DNA from: Ailanthus altissimus
Lineage: Eukaryota; Streptophyta; Magnoliopsida; Sapindales; Simaroubaceae
DNA: 64,000 nt
Direction: 5' to 3'
Assembly: GCA_946807835.1 (NCBI GenBank)
Contig: OX327683.1
Location: 9,615,001-9,679,000, forward strand
Shown one piece after another: positions 34,447 through 45,773 of the stretch (positions are counted from its first letter, which is position 1; each line of letters starts with the position of its first letter). Below the pieces are notes generated by a model that searched no databases, had not been told where the DNA came from, and saw only the letters and a list, made by a program, of their open reading frames with translations. The position numbers were made by a program, and so were the translations under genes.

Positions 34447-35365
34447 ATTACCATTTTTTTCTCTCTATGTAAGATAAGATAACAACATCGACGTGAAATT
34501 ATGAATAAGATAAAAATCAACCCAAAACTTGTACTCCACATTAAGCATTAACCCTTACTTATCCCAACTCTCTCCACCACAAATGTTTTAACAAAACCAA
34601 ACGATTACGTAACCTTCTATCTATCTATTCCAATAAATCGTTTCCATCAAAAATACCAAATCTAAGCAATATTCTTGCACATAATTGCGCAGTATAGGGA
34701 ATGTTCAACCATTACCCAAAACTCGAATGTTCCAACTGATGATTTTCATGGCAAATGGCAGCTCTTTTGAGCTGGAGTCGCCTTTATATTAAACTTAGCA
34801 ATTTTTGGTGAAGAAGAGCAGGAATATAATCCACCTCTACTTCAGTAGTGGATAGAGCATCAGTGAAAGGCTTATAAACACATTTCCCTTGATTTTTCTT
34901 ATGACCACGCTTCTTAATTGAAGTAACTAGAGAGTAAAATCAAAGAAGGTTGCATAGGCTATTAAGAGACTTGATGATAGAGGGACAAATTTTACATGAG
35001 CTACGAGTAAGGTCGATAGGTGTTTTTTTTTGTTTATGATTTATATATTATTTTAGTCCCACAAGAGAGGATCTTGTCGATTAGCTCATGCCATTTGATT
35101 GTGACTCTTCCATCTGTATAGCAATATCTTTATTTTTAGCCCCCAAAAATTTTAGAGAGCACCATTGCCACTGTTTTCTTATTGTGAGTATCAAAAACCA
35201 CCATATTCATATCTACTAGTGTATTATTTTCAAATAAAGACATATACCCATCGTCTAAAACCTTTTAAGATACTTTTTGTCTTAAACAATGAGACACTAT
35301 ATCGAGGCTTGTCTTTACTCCTATTAATTGATTGGAATAGGTGAAGTTGAAATGTGAGTTGTTTG
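34447..35365 (-). pseudogene. LINE: start of ORF2 (endonuclease) and the end of ORF1
   Basis: On the minus strand an ATG at 34749-34747 opens MKIISWNIRVLGNG, the conserved start of L1 endonuclease ORF2. NYVQEYCLDLVFLMET follows, which includes the catalytic Glu of the QE/ET motif. Frames shift between blocks and reach position 34452, where the gypsy insertion begins. The 35365-34760 part should hold the ORF1 tail and linker, and only a degraded translation is seen there. Confidence 0.8.
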
Positions 35366-37997
35366 TGTCACGCCCCAGACCTAAAAAATCTGAAACATGA
35401 CATAACTTACACTCATTCAATAATACGCACTCATAATTAATATTGCATAAAATTTCAAACTTGAATTCAACATAAGAATCCTTATCAAGTCACTAGTAAG
35501 TTTAATGCAAAATCAACCCATGACCATACTTGGTGAAACATAAACCAAATACAACCACACCTAATAAAATAGCACATAAGTATTTATTCAATAGGGGCAA
35601 ATCAAATATCTTAAACTATGTGTCCACAAATGAAACACTTAGTAACCTAGCAACTTAGGGAATCCAAGAGACAGCAGAAGTCTTGCCAAATCTGTTAAGC
35701 ACACATGTGCCTTATTTACCTGAAATCACCATAAACTATAATGAGTATAAAACTCAGTAAGCATACTAGTTTTTCATATATCAAAATACAAATGCATATA
35801 TGTACACAATGCATGTGTAGGATATGTTTTGATAAATTAAAATCATAATCTTATCAAATCACATATCAGGTAAGCGCTTACACATCCTTTCAAAACATAT
35901 AATAGAAATACCATCACTCAACTACTACTTAGTAGGACTTCCATATTACAAATCACATAATAAGCCAAATGTCACTTGTAGGTGACTTACCGTATGAGAT
36001 GAATAGTATAAGTAAGGTTTAAATTACATATATATAATGCTCATGCCCGAAGGTAAGAGCCAAACCCTCACCCTGACTATCAGTTAGTCCTCTCACATGC
36101 ACCAATACGCCACTACATGAATGTGATGACTCAATCTTCCTTTAGATACTAATTTGATCCTCACTACATACGGAACACATAACATATACCAATCTCGAAG
36201 GAAAGGCCAGACATAAAGGCTCTACAAATCATATAAGGTACCTACTAAGTAAATAGTGAGTTCAAGCATCCTCAAAATACAAAACGTATCTCATGTACAT
36301 TTTTCACTTCAAAAGCTTTCTTTATTAAACACATTTCATTTTGAAAGCTCACTTTCATAAACACATGTATGTCCATGCTCAATGTCAATGCTCACATTCA
36401 TAAACATATGTCTTTCACATTTCGCATCAAATATATTTTAGCATAACATAAACATATTTCTAAGCACATTTATAAAATCATACATAAACAATTACTATAC
36501 TTATTATGATTTCAGTAAAACTCTAGTATACTTACCTCTTAGCACTTTTGGCTACAAGGCTTAATTCTGCTTAACCTATCAATGGCGATTAATCCTTTCA
36601 TAAGCCTCAACATTCACATAAAATACTTTAAATAGCTTACAAAATTACATATATTGCACTTATTACATCGAATTGTTCTAATTACTTGGTTTCTCAAAAC
36701 TTGTCATTCTGACCACTTACACTTAACAAAATTTTCTTATACATCAAATGATGTCCAATTGCTCCAAAATTAGAATATATCTTTCTTAACTCATATGTCC
36801 TCTTTATGTATGAATATTATATCATAATTCCTACACAATCCATTTCATAAACACTATCAAATCAAAACTATTATTCTAGCGAGATCAAGATATTTACTGA
36901 ACAGTATTCAGTCTCTCAATTTTATAAAATCATATACTAATTCAAAAATTATAAACATATAACAGAATTACTCTTGACACATATTTCAATTCATGATAAA
37001 TATTTCACTTCAAAATCCCTGCCAAAAGTATTTTAAAACTATTTTATTCCATAACTTTAAAAATCTGTTAATCAAATACTTCAATGAGCTGATACGCTTT
37101 AAAAAATCATAACAATTTAACCAGATTGATCTAAATTCTCAACTTTGATTATTTCATATTAGACATATAAATTTAGCATATTCCAGAAATTCGTAAGTTT
37201 TTAAGATCATTCAGTATATCAAAAATTATTTGTCACTATATCATATTGTTAACACAGAAAAGTTTTAGAATTTCAAGGTCATTTTGGTAAATTCACTACA
37301 AATTCAATTTCTAAAATTTTCAATCGATTCAAAGTCCCAAATGATTCTATACATGTTTAGTTACATAGTCTCAAAATTTAAAACTAGAATCAAAGTACAA
37401 CAATTTATAAAATTTTCGGATCAAGAGACTATCAAGTAGAAATTCTGCAATTCATCATGATTTATCAAGCTATCTATATAATCATCATCAATTCTTAATA
37501 TATCTTACAAAAAATCCACATCAAATCTCCAATTTTTCATTTGTCCAGAAATCAAAACTTAAAAGAATTAACTTAAACACCAATAAATTAAGAAATAGTT
37601 ATGATATACCTTTTAAAATTTAAAATTCTAATTTCTTCTTTTTTTTTTCTTCTTCTTCTTCTTCTTCTCTTTCTCTCCCCTCTATTTCTCTTTTTTTTTC
37701 TCTCTCTAAAGGGGTGGCTAGACCCAAAAATGAGTAAATTATGGTATAAAATATGTATTTTTATACTAAGAGGGTAACTTTTAGTATTTATAAATTAACC
37801 CTCAAAACTTTTAAAGTATTGTAATTTGGTCCCTAAAATAAATCTAAAATATTGCAAATAAACCCAATACTAATAGTATGTTATTAATCTATACAAATAA
37901 AACTAATAAAAATATATAAATTAAGTATCATCCACATACAAATAAAATATAAATATTATATATATATATATAAATATTTATTCTTTTCGGTATTGTA
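35366..37997 (-). mobile_element. Large solo LTR (about 2.6 kb) between LINE ORF1 and ORF2
   Basis: It starts TGTCACGCCCCAG at 35366 and ends CGGTATTGTA near 37997. Read on the minus strand this is TACAATACC...GGGGCGTGACA, close to the TGTAATACC...GGGGCGTGACA ends of a common plant gypsy LTR. A CTT-rich polypyrimidine tract lies at 37630-37710. No internal coding region is present and LINE sequence lies on both sides. I could not match 5-bp duplications at the ends, so they have mutated or the right end is misplaced. Confidence 0.7.
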
Positions 37998-38745
37998 TAA
38001 GTGGTTACTATAATTTATCTTCTATAGATGCCAATGGTCATTCTTCATATCCACTGCATAAAACATTTGTATTTCTTTACCCTTTGTATTCTTTTTTATT
38101 CCCTTTTTCGAGGATATTGGAATGACATCTTTACTGCAGCTATCAACATCTCTAAGTCTGAAGGCCTCTGTAGAGCTTTCTGTTTTCTTTCACCATCTAG
38201 CATCTAAAAGAGTAGGAGTAGGCCCAGACTTAGAGGGTTTAACCAACACTTCTAGCTTAAAGTTATCAACATTCTCGTGAACTCTATTTTCTGATATCCG
38301 TGAGGCGAATTAGATAAGTTTATCCGAATCTAGTCACCATATTGAAGTGGCCTAAATTTTCCATCGATCAATTTACGCTGAGCACATTCTCTGAGAGAAT
38401 GGTTAAGAATACTGTAGTGATAACATAATTTAAGGAAGCGTTCATACTTTAATAGAATAACAACAACTTCTTCCCCTAACTCTAATTTTTTACACTTGTA
38501 GTAGAGGTTTAGTAATATCAAGATTAATTCAACTACGTAGGAAACATCCCAGGTAATGACCCTAGGAGCCTATATCAATTTCTTTAACCATTTCGATGAG
38601 CCCCTCAGGCAGGCACTGACTTCGCTATTCATACATGTAATCGAGACATGGTGGAATTGGATTCAGAATGAGGCTCTATCAAATTGCATGTTCCTATAGT
38701 CCTTAGCCTTGGTTGGATCTTTAAGGAAAATTAACTAATTACTTG
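37998..38745 (-). pseudogene. LINE ORF1: CCHC zinc-knuckle region
   Basis: The minus-strand frame 38521-38330 encodes KYERFLKLCYHYSILNHSLR followed by EC. This is the C-x2-C-x4-H-x4-C knuckle of plant L1 ORF1 with the second Cys changed to Tyr. RPLQYGD and then IRINLSNSPHGYQKIEFTRM follow. Upstream (38740-38560) are KDPTKAKDYRNMQFDRASF and FHHVSITCMNSEV, the C-terminal half of the DUF4283 region. The N-terminal half continues at 46597-47000, beyond the copia insertions. Confidence 0.85.
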
Positions 38746-39572
38746 ATGAGAAAAATACACAAATACACGAGAGATCTCAAATCAATTAAATTGAGATTTC
38801 ATATTCTTTATTCGAATCCACCTTTACAGAAAATATCAAATAGTACCTAAAAAAATGACAAGAGAATAACAACAGAGGAATTTACATGGTTTAGCTCAAA
38901 TTCAGCCTATGTTTACTATTTATCAAAGACAAAATTATCTATGTAAAAATTATTACAATTATATAGACTTTCACCACTTACCCACTAAAGTGAACCTACT
39001 ATAAAGAACACTAACTCAAAATTACAAATGTTTCTAACTATAGATCCCTAGTTAGATCCAAGAGTTTAAAAGATGAAAAAAAATAAAAATAAAAATTTTA
39101 TTTTTCTTTTCACATTCTCACTTTTTTTTTTGTCTATTGTTACTCTTTCTTAATATTTTTGATGTTACAATGGTATTACATTTTGATGTCCCTTCCCAAA
39201 ATTCATATCCAAAAAAACTTATTTATAAGCTTTTGCAATAAAAAAAGTCTTTTACCAATTTTGGTGCCACATACACCAATTTATTTTTTCTTCATGTTTA
39301 AATCAAACAAATTGGCTCAATAATCTCTTATGCAAAAATCAAATAAATTGGCTCAACCACCATCACTTATGTACAAGTCAAATAAATTGGCTCAACCACA
39401 ACTACTTATGTATAAGTTAAATAAATGGGCTCAACAACCTCTGCATAAATCAAATAAATTTGTTCAACCACCACTACTTATGCACAAGTTAAATAAATTG
39501 GCTCCACCACTCTTATGCATAAGTCAAATAAATTGGTTCCACCTAAATATATATTTGTCTCCAATATCAACA
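38745..39572 (-). repeat. 3' LTR of the minus-strand copia element
   Basis: It matches 45785-46596. Shared words include AAATACACAAATACACG/AAATACAAATACACAAG, GTAAAAATTATTACAATTAT, AATTATATAGACTTTCA and TGGTATTACATTTT. The minus-strand start is TGTTGATATTGGAGAC at 39572. The central part carries a minisatellite (39300-39545). Confidence 0.8.
39300..39545. repeat. Intra-LTR minisatellite, about seven 35-45 bp units
   Basis: Units of the form AAGTCAAATAAATTGGCTC followed by AACCACCACTACTTATG recur from 39300 to 39545. They give a spurious repetitive open frame (39330-39704). The other LTR has a decayed version at about 46365-46560. Confidence 0.85.
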
Positions 39573-40378
39573 ATCTCCACCTTGGAGACAAATACATTAA
39601 CTTTATCTTTTACAACCATAATCCCTCATGAGCAAAATTGTACTATTTCAACCTATTTACCAAGATTTCTACATCCCTTCTACCAAGTGCCAAAACATTA
39701 CTAACATTCTTAACATAGAGAATCATGCTCCACCATAAATGTATAGACATTTAGAATTCAACCATTTTAAGAATTTATTTTTCAGCTCCTGTTGAATAAT
39801 TTGCCGAAAAATTATTGTATAATTCCCACATTTAGTTTTTTTTAAGAGTTTTTCAGCCATCAACAACATTTCACCACACCTTGCATAAATATCAAACTAA
39901 TGCCCGTGTGCAAACTTGTGGACCGCTAACAGTAACACATCCTCTTTCATGGCTAACTAGCAGTCATGCCATAAGGATGTAAATGTCTCTTAGATGAAAT
40001 CTTCATCACATACTATATTGTTAACTTTAGACTTAGAGTTATTAGCCGAAACTACTCCACCTTTGGGATAATTTTTCTTGAAGCTTTTCAAACCCTTGTG
40101 AAATTCATGTTAAATTAGCACGTCTTTGACTTATACTTGCCATAAGTTAAAATTAATTCTTCAGTCAAACTTATGCACCTTATATATTACTGCCAATATT
40201 TTTGCCTCGTGCTCTCAATTTTGATGAATTTTTGTATATGTGAATAGTCCTGTATACGTGAATAATGTCATATATATTCACAATACCACATCAGAAGCTT
40301 TAAAATGCATCAAAGGAACCACTCGCTTTGATACCACTTTTAGGATCAACTTGAGTTCTGATACCACTTATTAGAATG
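39573..40378 (-). pseudogene. Internal remnant (gag end) and doubled primer site of the minus-strand copia
   Basis: Only weak gag-like translation is seen on the minus strand near 40100-40030 (KSFKKNYPKGG). The sequence GATACCACTT occurs twice, at 40329 and 40361 on the plus strand. Each is the complement of a TGGTATCA primer site, and the proximal one reads TGGTATCAGAAC and the distal one TGGTATCAAAGC. Confidence 0.6.
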
Positions 40379-41048
40379 TGAGAATATTGATTGAAAATCA
40401 TCGGTATATGATTTAGAGAGCAAGCCAAGTGCGTAGGGTATATGAGGATTGAAGACGGACGTGAAAGGAGGCAAAAAATGAAGAGGGGCGTACTAGGCAC
40501 CAGTGCCGCGACAACCAGGCACTGGTGCCGCGGTGCCCAATCCAGAACATGAGCGTTGCAGCGCCAGACAACGAGCGTCGCGGTGCCCAGACGGGCGCAC
40601 TAGCGCCGCGGTGGTGAGAGTTGAGCCTATTTCTTCTCACACTTGCTTCAGGACTCCTTAATACGACTCCCACACGTTTAGGGTAAACCTAGAACATCCT
40701 AAAGCCTATATAAAGGCTGTCAATTGGCTTGTAAACACGTCTTTGTGATAACCTAATAGATCTAAGTGATCAAGTAAGAAATCTTTGTGATTCTTTATGA
40801 GAGAAAATTCCTAGAGTACAAGAGAGAGTTTTCTTTATGATATTTCTTGTAAAAGCCCTACTTTGTGAGTGCTTTATGATTCATAATAAGAGAAGAGTAT
40901 GATCTTGATACACCGTGGATGTAGGCAAGTTACCGAACCACATAATTCTTTGTGTGTTCTTCTTCTACCCTTTCTCTCTTTGTTCTTTCATTACTTATTC
41001 TGTATGTATTGCTTGGATGATTTTACTTGTTTGTGTGCTTCTGCTTCA
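40379..41048 (+). repeat. 5' LTR of the plus-strand copia element
   Basis: 670 bp, TGAGAATATTG...CTTCTGCTTCA. A TATA box (GCCTATATAAAGG) lies near 40705. A GC-rich repeated block (40490-40615) sits about 100-200 bases upstream of it. Confidence 0.9.
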
Positions 41049-41054
41049 AAAAAA

Positions 41055-41066
41055 TGGTATCAGAGC
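41055..41066 (+). promoter_or_regulatory. Primer-binding site, initiator tRNA-Met
   Basis: TGGTATCAGAGC, an exact complement of the initiator tRNA-Met 3' end, six bases after the 5' LTR. Confidence 0.95.
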
Positions 41067-41082
41067 TTGGTTCTAAGCAAAC

Positions 41083-41960
41083 ATGACCACACTCAAGTAT
41101 GAGGTAGAGAAATTCAATGTTGCAAATGACTTCAATCTGTGGAAGATGAGGGTTAAGGCATTGTTGGTGAGCCAAAGGCTAGGCTCGACATTAGAGGAGA
41201 CTGTAGCTTCATCTAGTGATGAAGAGAAGACGCCAGAATCATCTAAAGCTAAAGTAAAAAGAAGAGACATTCAAGAAATAGCTCTAGCACAATCGTTCCA
41301 TCATTGAACAATGAAGTACTAAGGTAAGTAGCAGGTGAGATGACGGTGATAGGTCTTTAGAAGAAGCTTGACTCTCTTTATATGCAAAAATCATTGGCCA
41401 ATAGATTGCATATAAAGAAAAAGTTATATCAGTTGTCCATGACAAAAGGGACACCGATGAAAGATTATATAGACGCCTTCAATAAGATTATCCTTGATCT
41501 TGAGTCTATCAACATAAAGATAGAAGATGAAGATAGAGCAATCATCCTGCTGAGTTCACTCCCTAAGAGTTATGAGAGTTTTGTTGATACGCTACTCTAC
41601 GGTAGAGAGAGTTTAATGATGAGTGATGTGAAAGCATCATTAAACTCAAAGTTATTAGGGAAGCAAATCGAGGGCAATGCAAAAAGTTTATCTATAAGAG
41701 AAAGGCCTTCATATAGAGATGGAATGAAAAGGGTCTCAAGATCAAAGTCTAGAACTTTTAGGAAGTGCTATTACTATAAGAAAGAAGGGCACTTCATAAA
41801 GGACTGTCCTGAGAAGAGAGCATAAGACAAGAAGAAAATGGATGTTGCGCTTACCTATGATGATAGCTATGACAGTGCAGAGATATTCATCACTACTGAT
41901 GGTAAGAACACTAAACAATGGGTTCTTAATTTTGGTTGTACTTTTTACATGTGTCCGCAC
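41083..41960 (+). pseudogene. Gag and protease start of the plus-strand copia element
   Basis: The ATG at 41083 opens MTTLKYEVEKFNVANDFNLW, the typical copia gag start. Later frames give KDYIDAFNKIILDLESINIK and AIILLSSLPKSYESFVDTLL. The zinc knuckle near 41766 reads CYYYKKEGHFIKDC, with the second Cys changed to Tyr. The protease site, expected to be D-S-G-C, reads NFGC near 41930. A stop at 41289 and another at 41823 break the frame. Confidence 0.85.
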
Positions 41961-42015
41961 AAGTCTTGGTTTACAAATTTCTAGCCCATTAATGGTGGTA
42001 AAGTCTTAATGGGTA

Positions 42016-43185
42016 ATGACATTGTATGTCAGGATGATGGGAATTGGTAGTGTTAAGCTTAGGCTGCATGATGAGCGAGTGAGAGAATTGACAGATGTTA
42101 GGTATGTTTCTGACTTAAAGAGAAACTTGATCTCACTAGGGACTTTAGACCAGAATGGGTGTTCCATTAGGATCGACGGAGGGGTTTTGAGAGTATTGAA
42201 GGGTTCCATAGTGGTGATGAGAGTAGAGAAGCGCAAAGACATTTATGTACTTAAGGGTGAAGTCGTGAGTGGTTCTGCACTATTCTCTGTAAATGATGAG
42301 AGTCTGCAAACCAAGTTGTGGCATCTTAGACTAGCACACCTAGGCGAGAGAAACCTGAAGGAGTTATTTAGTCAAAAGGCATTTGGTGAGGATAAGTTCA
42401 GCCCTTGGAGTTTTGTGAGCATTGTGTACTTGGAAAAGCACATAAGGTAAAATTTAGTACCGGCGAACACAAGACTAAGGGGACTCTTGACTACATACAC
42501 TTGAATCTTTGGGGACCAACTCAGACGGCTACTCGTGGTGGTGCTAGGTATTTTCTCAGTTTAATTGATGACTATTCAAGGAAGCTGTGGGTCTATATGT
42601 TGAAGAACAAGGATCGAGCATTTGAAGTATTCAAGACTTGGAAGGTTCTTGTTGAGAATCAAACTAGCAAAAGGGTGAAGAGGTTGAGAACTGACAACGG
42701 CCTTGAATTTTGCAATAAAGAGTTTGATGGATTTTTGTGCCAAGCATAGGATTGCAAGGCATGAAACGGTGAGATCAACACTACAGCAGAATGACATAGC
42801 TGAAAGGATGAATAGAACCTTACTTGAAAGGGTTAGATGCATACTTTCCAATGCAAAGATGTCCAAAATATTTTAGGGAAAAGCTGTAGTGCTGGCAGCT
42901 TACTTGATTAATAGAAGTCCCTCCTCAGCAATTAACTTCAAGATGTTAGAAGAGAAATGGTTTGACAATCCTCTGAAGTATGACCACCTCAGAATATTTG
43001 GCTACCTTACCTTTTTACATGTTAAGGAGGAGAAGTTGGAACCTAGAGCTATCAAAGGGATATTCATAGGATATCCCAAAGGAGTGAAAGGATACAAGAT
43101 ATGGTGTAAAGACTTGACACCACCAAGAAGTATTATAAGCCGTGACATGACGTTCGATGAGATAACGGTGCTGAAAACCTCCTAA
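42016..43185 (+). pseudogene. Integrase of the plus-strand copia element
   Basis: GAG-pre-integrase sequence LWHLRLAHLGERNLKEL lies in 42016-42450, and the HHCC zinc finger is completed in the next frame by CEHCVLGKAHK (42405). The core has DYIHLNLWGP, RYFLSLIDDYSRKLWVYMLK and KRLRTDNGLEF. The block LAAYLINRSPSSAI follows in 42889-43185. The first part and the core are offset by one frame, and there is a stop at 42747. Confidence 0.88.
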
Positions 43186-43479
43186 GACCTGTATCCAAGA
43201 AAGACTTAGCACCCGAGTCAATAGAAGTTGAAGTGGAGCCTAATAATAGATTTGATATGCCCTCAGATCAGTAATTCAACAAGGAGATCCTTGAAGATGA
43301 ACCAAGAACACTGGTGAGTTCCTCCAAATCTACCAAAGAAAGACTAGGACTTTTGAGATAGAACTTGAAGAGTACCAGCTAGCTAGAGACAGGCTAAGGA
43401 GAACGATTAACCCACTAGTCAGGTATGCACAAGCAGATTTAGTTGCTCATGCTTTTAATTCTACTTACACTCTTGAATA

Positions 43480-45060
43480 TGATGAGCCTGGGACATATGG
43501 TGAGGTTATGGAGAGTGAAAACAAGAAAGAATGGTAGCAGGCCATAGAAGAAGAGATTAGTTCTCTTAGAAATAACAATACCTGAAAGTTGGTGGAGAGA
43601 CCTCAAAAGAAGCTAGCTGGGTGCAAGTAGGTGTATAAGGTGAAGGAAGGGATACTGGGGATTGAACCTACAAGATTCAAGGCTAGGTTAGTTGCACAAG
43701 GTTTTACTCAGAGGGGGGGGAGTCGATTTTCATGAGATATTCTCTCTTGTTGTCAAGGACACACCTATTAGAATTTTGTTAGTCATGTGTGCAAACCTTG
43801 ATTTACATCTAGAGCAAATGGATTTAAAGACAGCTTTTCTGCATGGAGAGCTTGAAGAAACATTATACATGGTACAGTCGTAGGGGGTTTGAGGAGCCCG
43901 AAAAAGAAGATCATGCTTGTTTGCTAAAGAAGTCATTATATAGGTTAAAGCAATCACCTAGACAGTGGTATAAGAGATTTGATGAGTTTATGATGACTTG
44001 TGACTTTAGTAGGAGCAAGTATGACGGATGTGTGTACTTCAAGAACATAAGTTGTGGGATGATGTATTTGCTTCTATACGACGATGATATGTTGATTGCA
44101 TCTAAGAATATTGAAGAAATACATAAGTTTAAGAAGCAGTTGAGTGGCGAGTTTGAGATAAAGGATTTGGGAGCAGCAAAGACAATTTTGGGTATGGATA
44201 TTGTGAGGGAAAGAAGAGATGTTATCTTCTTGTCCCAACAGAAATATACACTCAAAATTTTAGAGAAGATTGATATGTCCAATGCAAAAGCTGTCTCTAC
44301 TTCTTTGGCCATGCATTTCAGACTTTCAGCAGCACAGTCGCCAACATTCAAAGAGGAGAAACTGCAAATGAGTAAAGTATCGTATGCAAGAGCTGTGGAG
44401 AGCATCATGTATACAATGGTTTGCACAATACCAGATATAGCACAGGCTGTGAGTGTGGTGAGTAGATACATGGCAAATTTGGGTAAGGATCACTGGCTTG
44501 CAGTGAAGTGGATTCTGAGATATCACGGGTTAATGTATAAGAGGGATAAGGACAACAGTAAAATAGTAAGAGAGTATGTAAACTCAGATTATGTAGGTAA
44601 TCTAGACAAAAAAAGATAGTTGACGGGCAGGTGATCTAGACAAAAAAAGATAGTTGACGGGCTACATATTCGCAGTGTTTGGGTGTAGTGTATGTTAGAG
44701 ATCGATTCTACAACATGTGGTTGCACTATCTACCACAGAAGTAGAGTACATAGCTATTAATGAAGCTATAAAGGAGGCCGTATGGTTGAAAGGCATATGC
44801 GCGGAGGTATTGGCTAGTGAAAATGTGAACACCGGTGTATATTGTGACAGCCAGAGTGCCATACACCTAAGCAAACATCAAGTGTTCCACGAGAGGTTAA
44901 AACACATTGATGTAAGGCTTCATTACATTCGAGAGATTGTCTAAAGTGGTGAAGTTAGTCTAACAAAGATAACGTCGTCTAAAAACCCTGTTGATATGTT
45001 GACTAAGCCACTGCCCTTGATTAAGTTCGTCCTATGCAAGAACTTAACCAGAGTCACTAC
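43480..45060 (+). pseudogene. RT and RNase H of the plus-strand copia element
   Basis: After a frame break at a run of G (43718-43726), the frames give ARLVAQGFTQR, LVMCANLDLHLEQMDLKTAF, LYRLKQSPRQWYKRFDEFM and YLLLYDDDMLIASKN. The last retains the catalytic DD. RNase H is at 44717-44944 (ALSTTEVEYIAINEAIKEAV, then CDSQSAIHLSKH, then HIDVRLHYIREIV). A stretch of about 30 bp (TCTAGACAAAAAAAGATAG onward) is duplicated in tandem at 44603-44663. Confidence 0.9.
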
Positions 45061-45123
45061 TTTGTGAGGATGATTGAAGATGCTAAAATGAGAGATCGAG
45101 TTGCTCTGTGGATGATTTTGAAT

Positions 45124-45137
45124 AAAGGAGGGGATTT
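45124..45137 (+). promoter_or_regulatory. Polypurine tract of the plus-strand copia element
   Basis: AAAGGAGGGGATTT lies immediately before TGAGAATATTG, the first bases of the 3' LTR. Confidence 0.8.
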
Positions 45138-45138
45138 A

Positions 45139-45773
45139 TGAGAATATTGATTGAAAATCATCAGTATATAATTTGTAGAGCAAGCCAAGTGTGTAGGGTA
45201 CGTGAGGATCGAAGACAGATGCGAAAGAAGGCGAAAAATGAAGAGGGGCGTACCAGGAGCCAGCACCGTGGCGACTAGGCACCAGCGCCTCGACGCCCAG
45301 TTCAAAACATGAGCGTGGGCGCAGAATTTGTTTTCCATTTTTGAGACTTCCTTATTTCGTCTTACATTTACTTCAGAACTCTGTGATATGACTCTCACAC
45401 ATTTACAGTAAACCTAGGACGTCCTAAAGCCTATATAAAAGCTATCAATTGGCTTGTAAATACATCTTTGTGATAACCCAATAGATCTAAGTGATCAAGT
45501 AAGAAATCTTTGTGGTTCTTTGTGAGAGAAAATCTCTGGAGTACAAGAGAGAGTTTACTTTGTGATCTTTCTTATAAAAGACATACTTTGTGAGTGCCTT
45601 GTGATTTATAATAAGAGAAGAGTGTGATCTTGATCCGCCATGGACGTAGGCAAGTTGCCGAACCACGTAATTCTTTGTGTGTTATTCTTCTACCATTTCT
45701 CTCTTTATTTCTTAATTACTTGTTCTGCATATATTGCTTGGGTAATTTTGCTTGTTTGTGTGCTTCCGCTTCA
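45139..45773 (+). repeat. 3' LTR of the plus-strand copia element
   Basis: 635 bp, colinear with 40379-41048, ending GCTTCCGCTTCA. It is shorter than the 5' LTR mainly because part of the GC-rich block is missing (45240-45325 here). Confidence 0.9.

Larger units (their letters stand above)
40379..45773 (+). mobile_element. Ty1/copia element, Tnt1-like, plus strand
   Basis: LTRs at 40379-41048 and 45139-45773, an exact Met-tRNA primer site, then gag, protease, integrase, RT and RNase H in copia order, and a polypurine tract before the 3' LTR. Domain sequences are closest in style to the Tnt1/Tork group. Frames are broken by a run of G at 43718-43726, several stops and a small tandem duplication. 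The flanking 5-mers (GAATG left, ACATA right) do not match, so no target duplication supports a simple insertion. Confidence 0.9.

Noticed and set aside
39330..39704. Repetitive 124-residue protein with MHKSNKLAQPP-like units
   Set aside because: It is the translation of an intra-LTR minisatellite; the paired LTR does not preserve the frame.
43911..44471. Minus-strand 186-residue open frame, the longest antisense frame in the copia element
   Set aside because: Antisense of the copia RT, whose plus-strand frame contains clear RT motifs.
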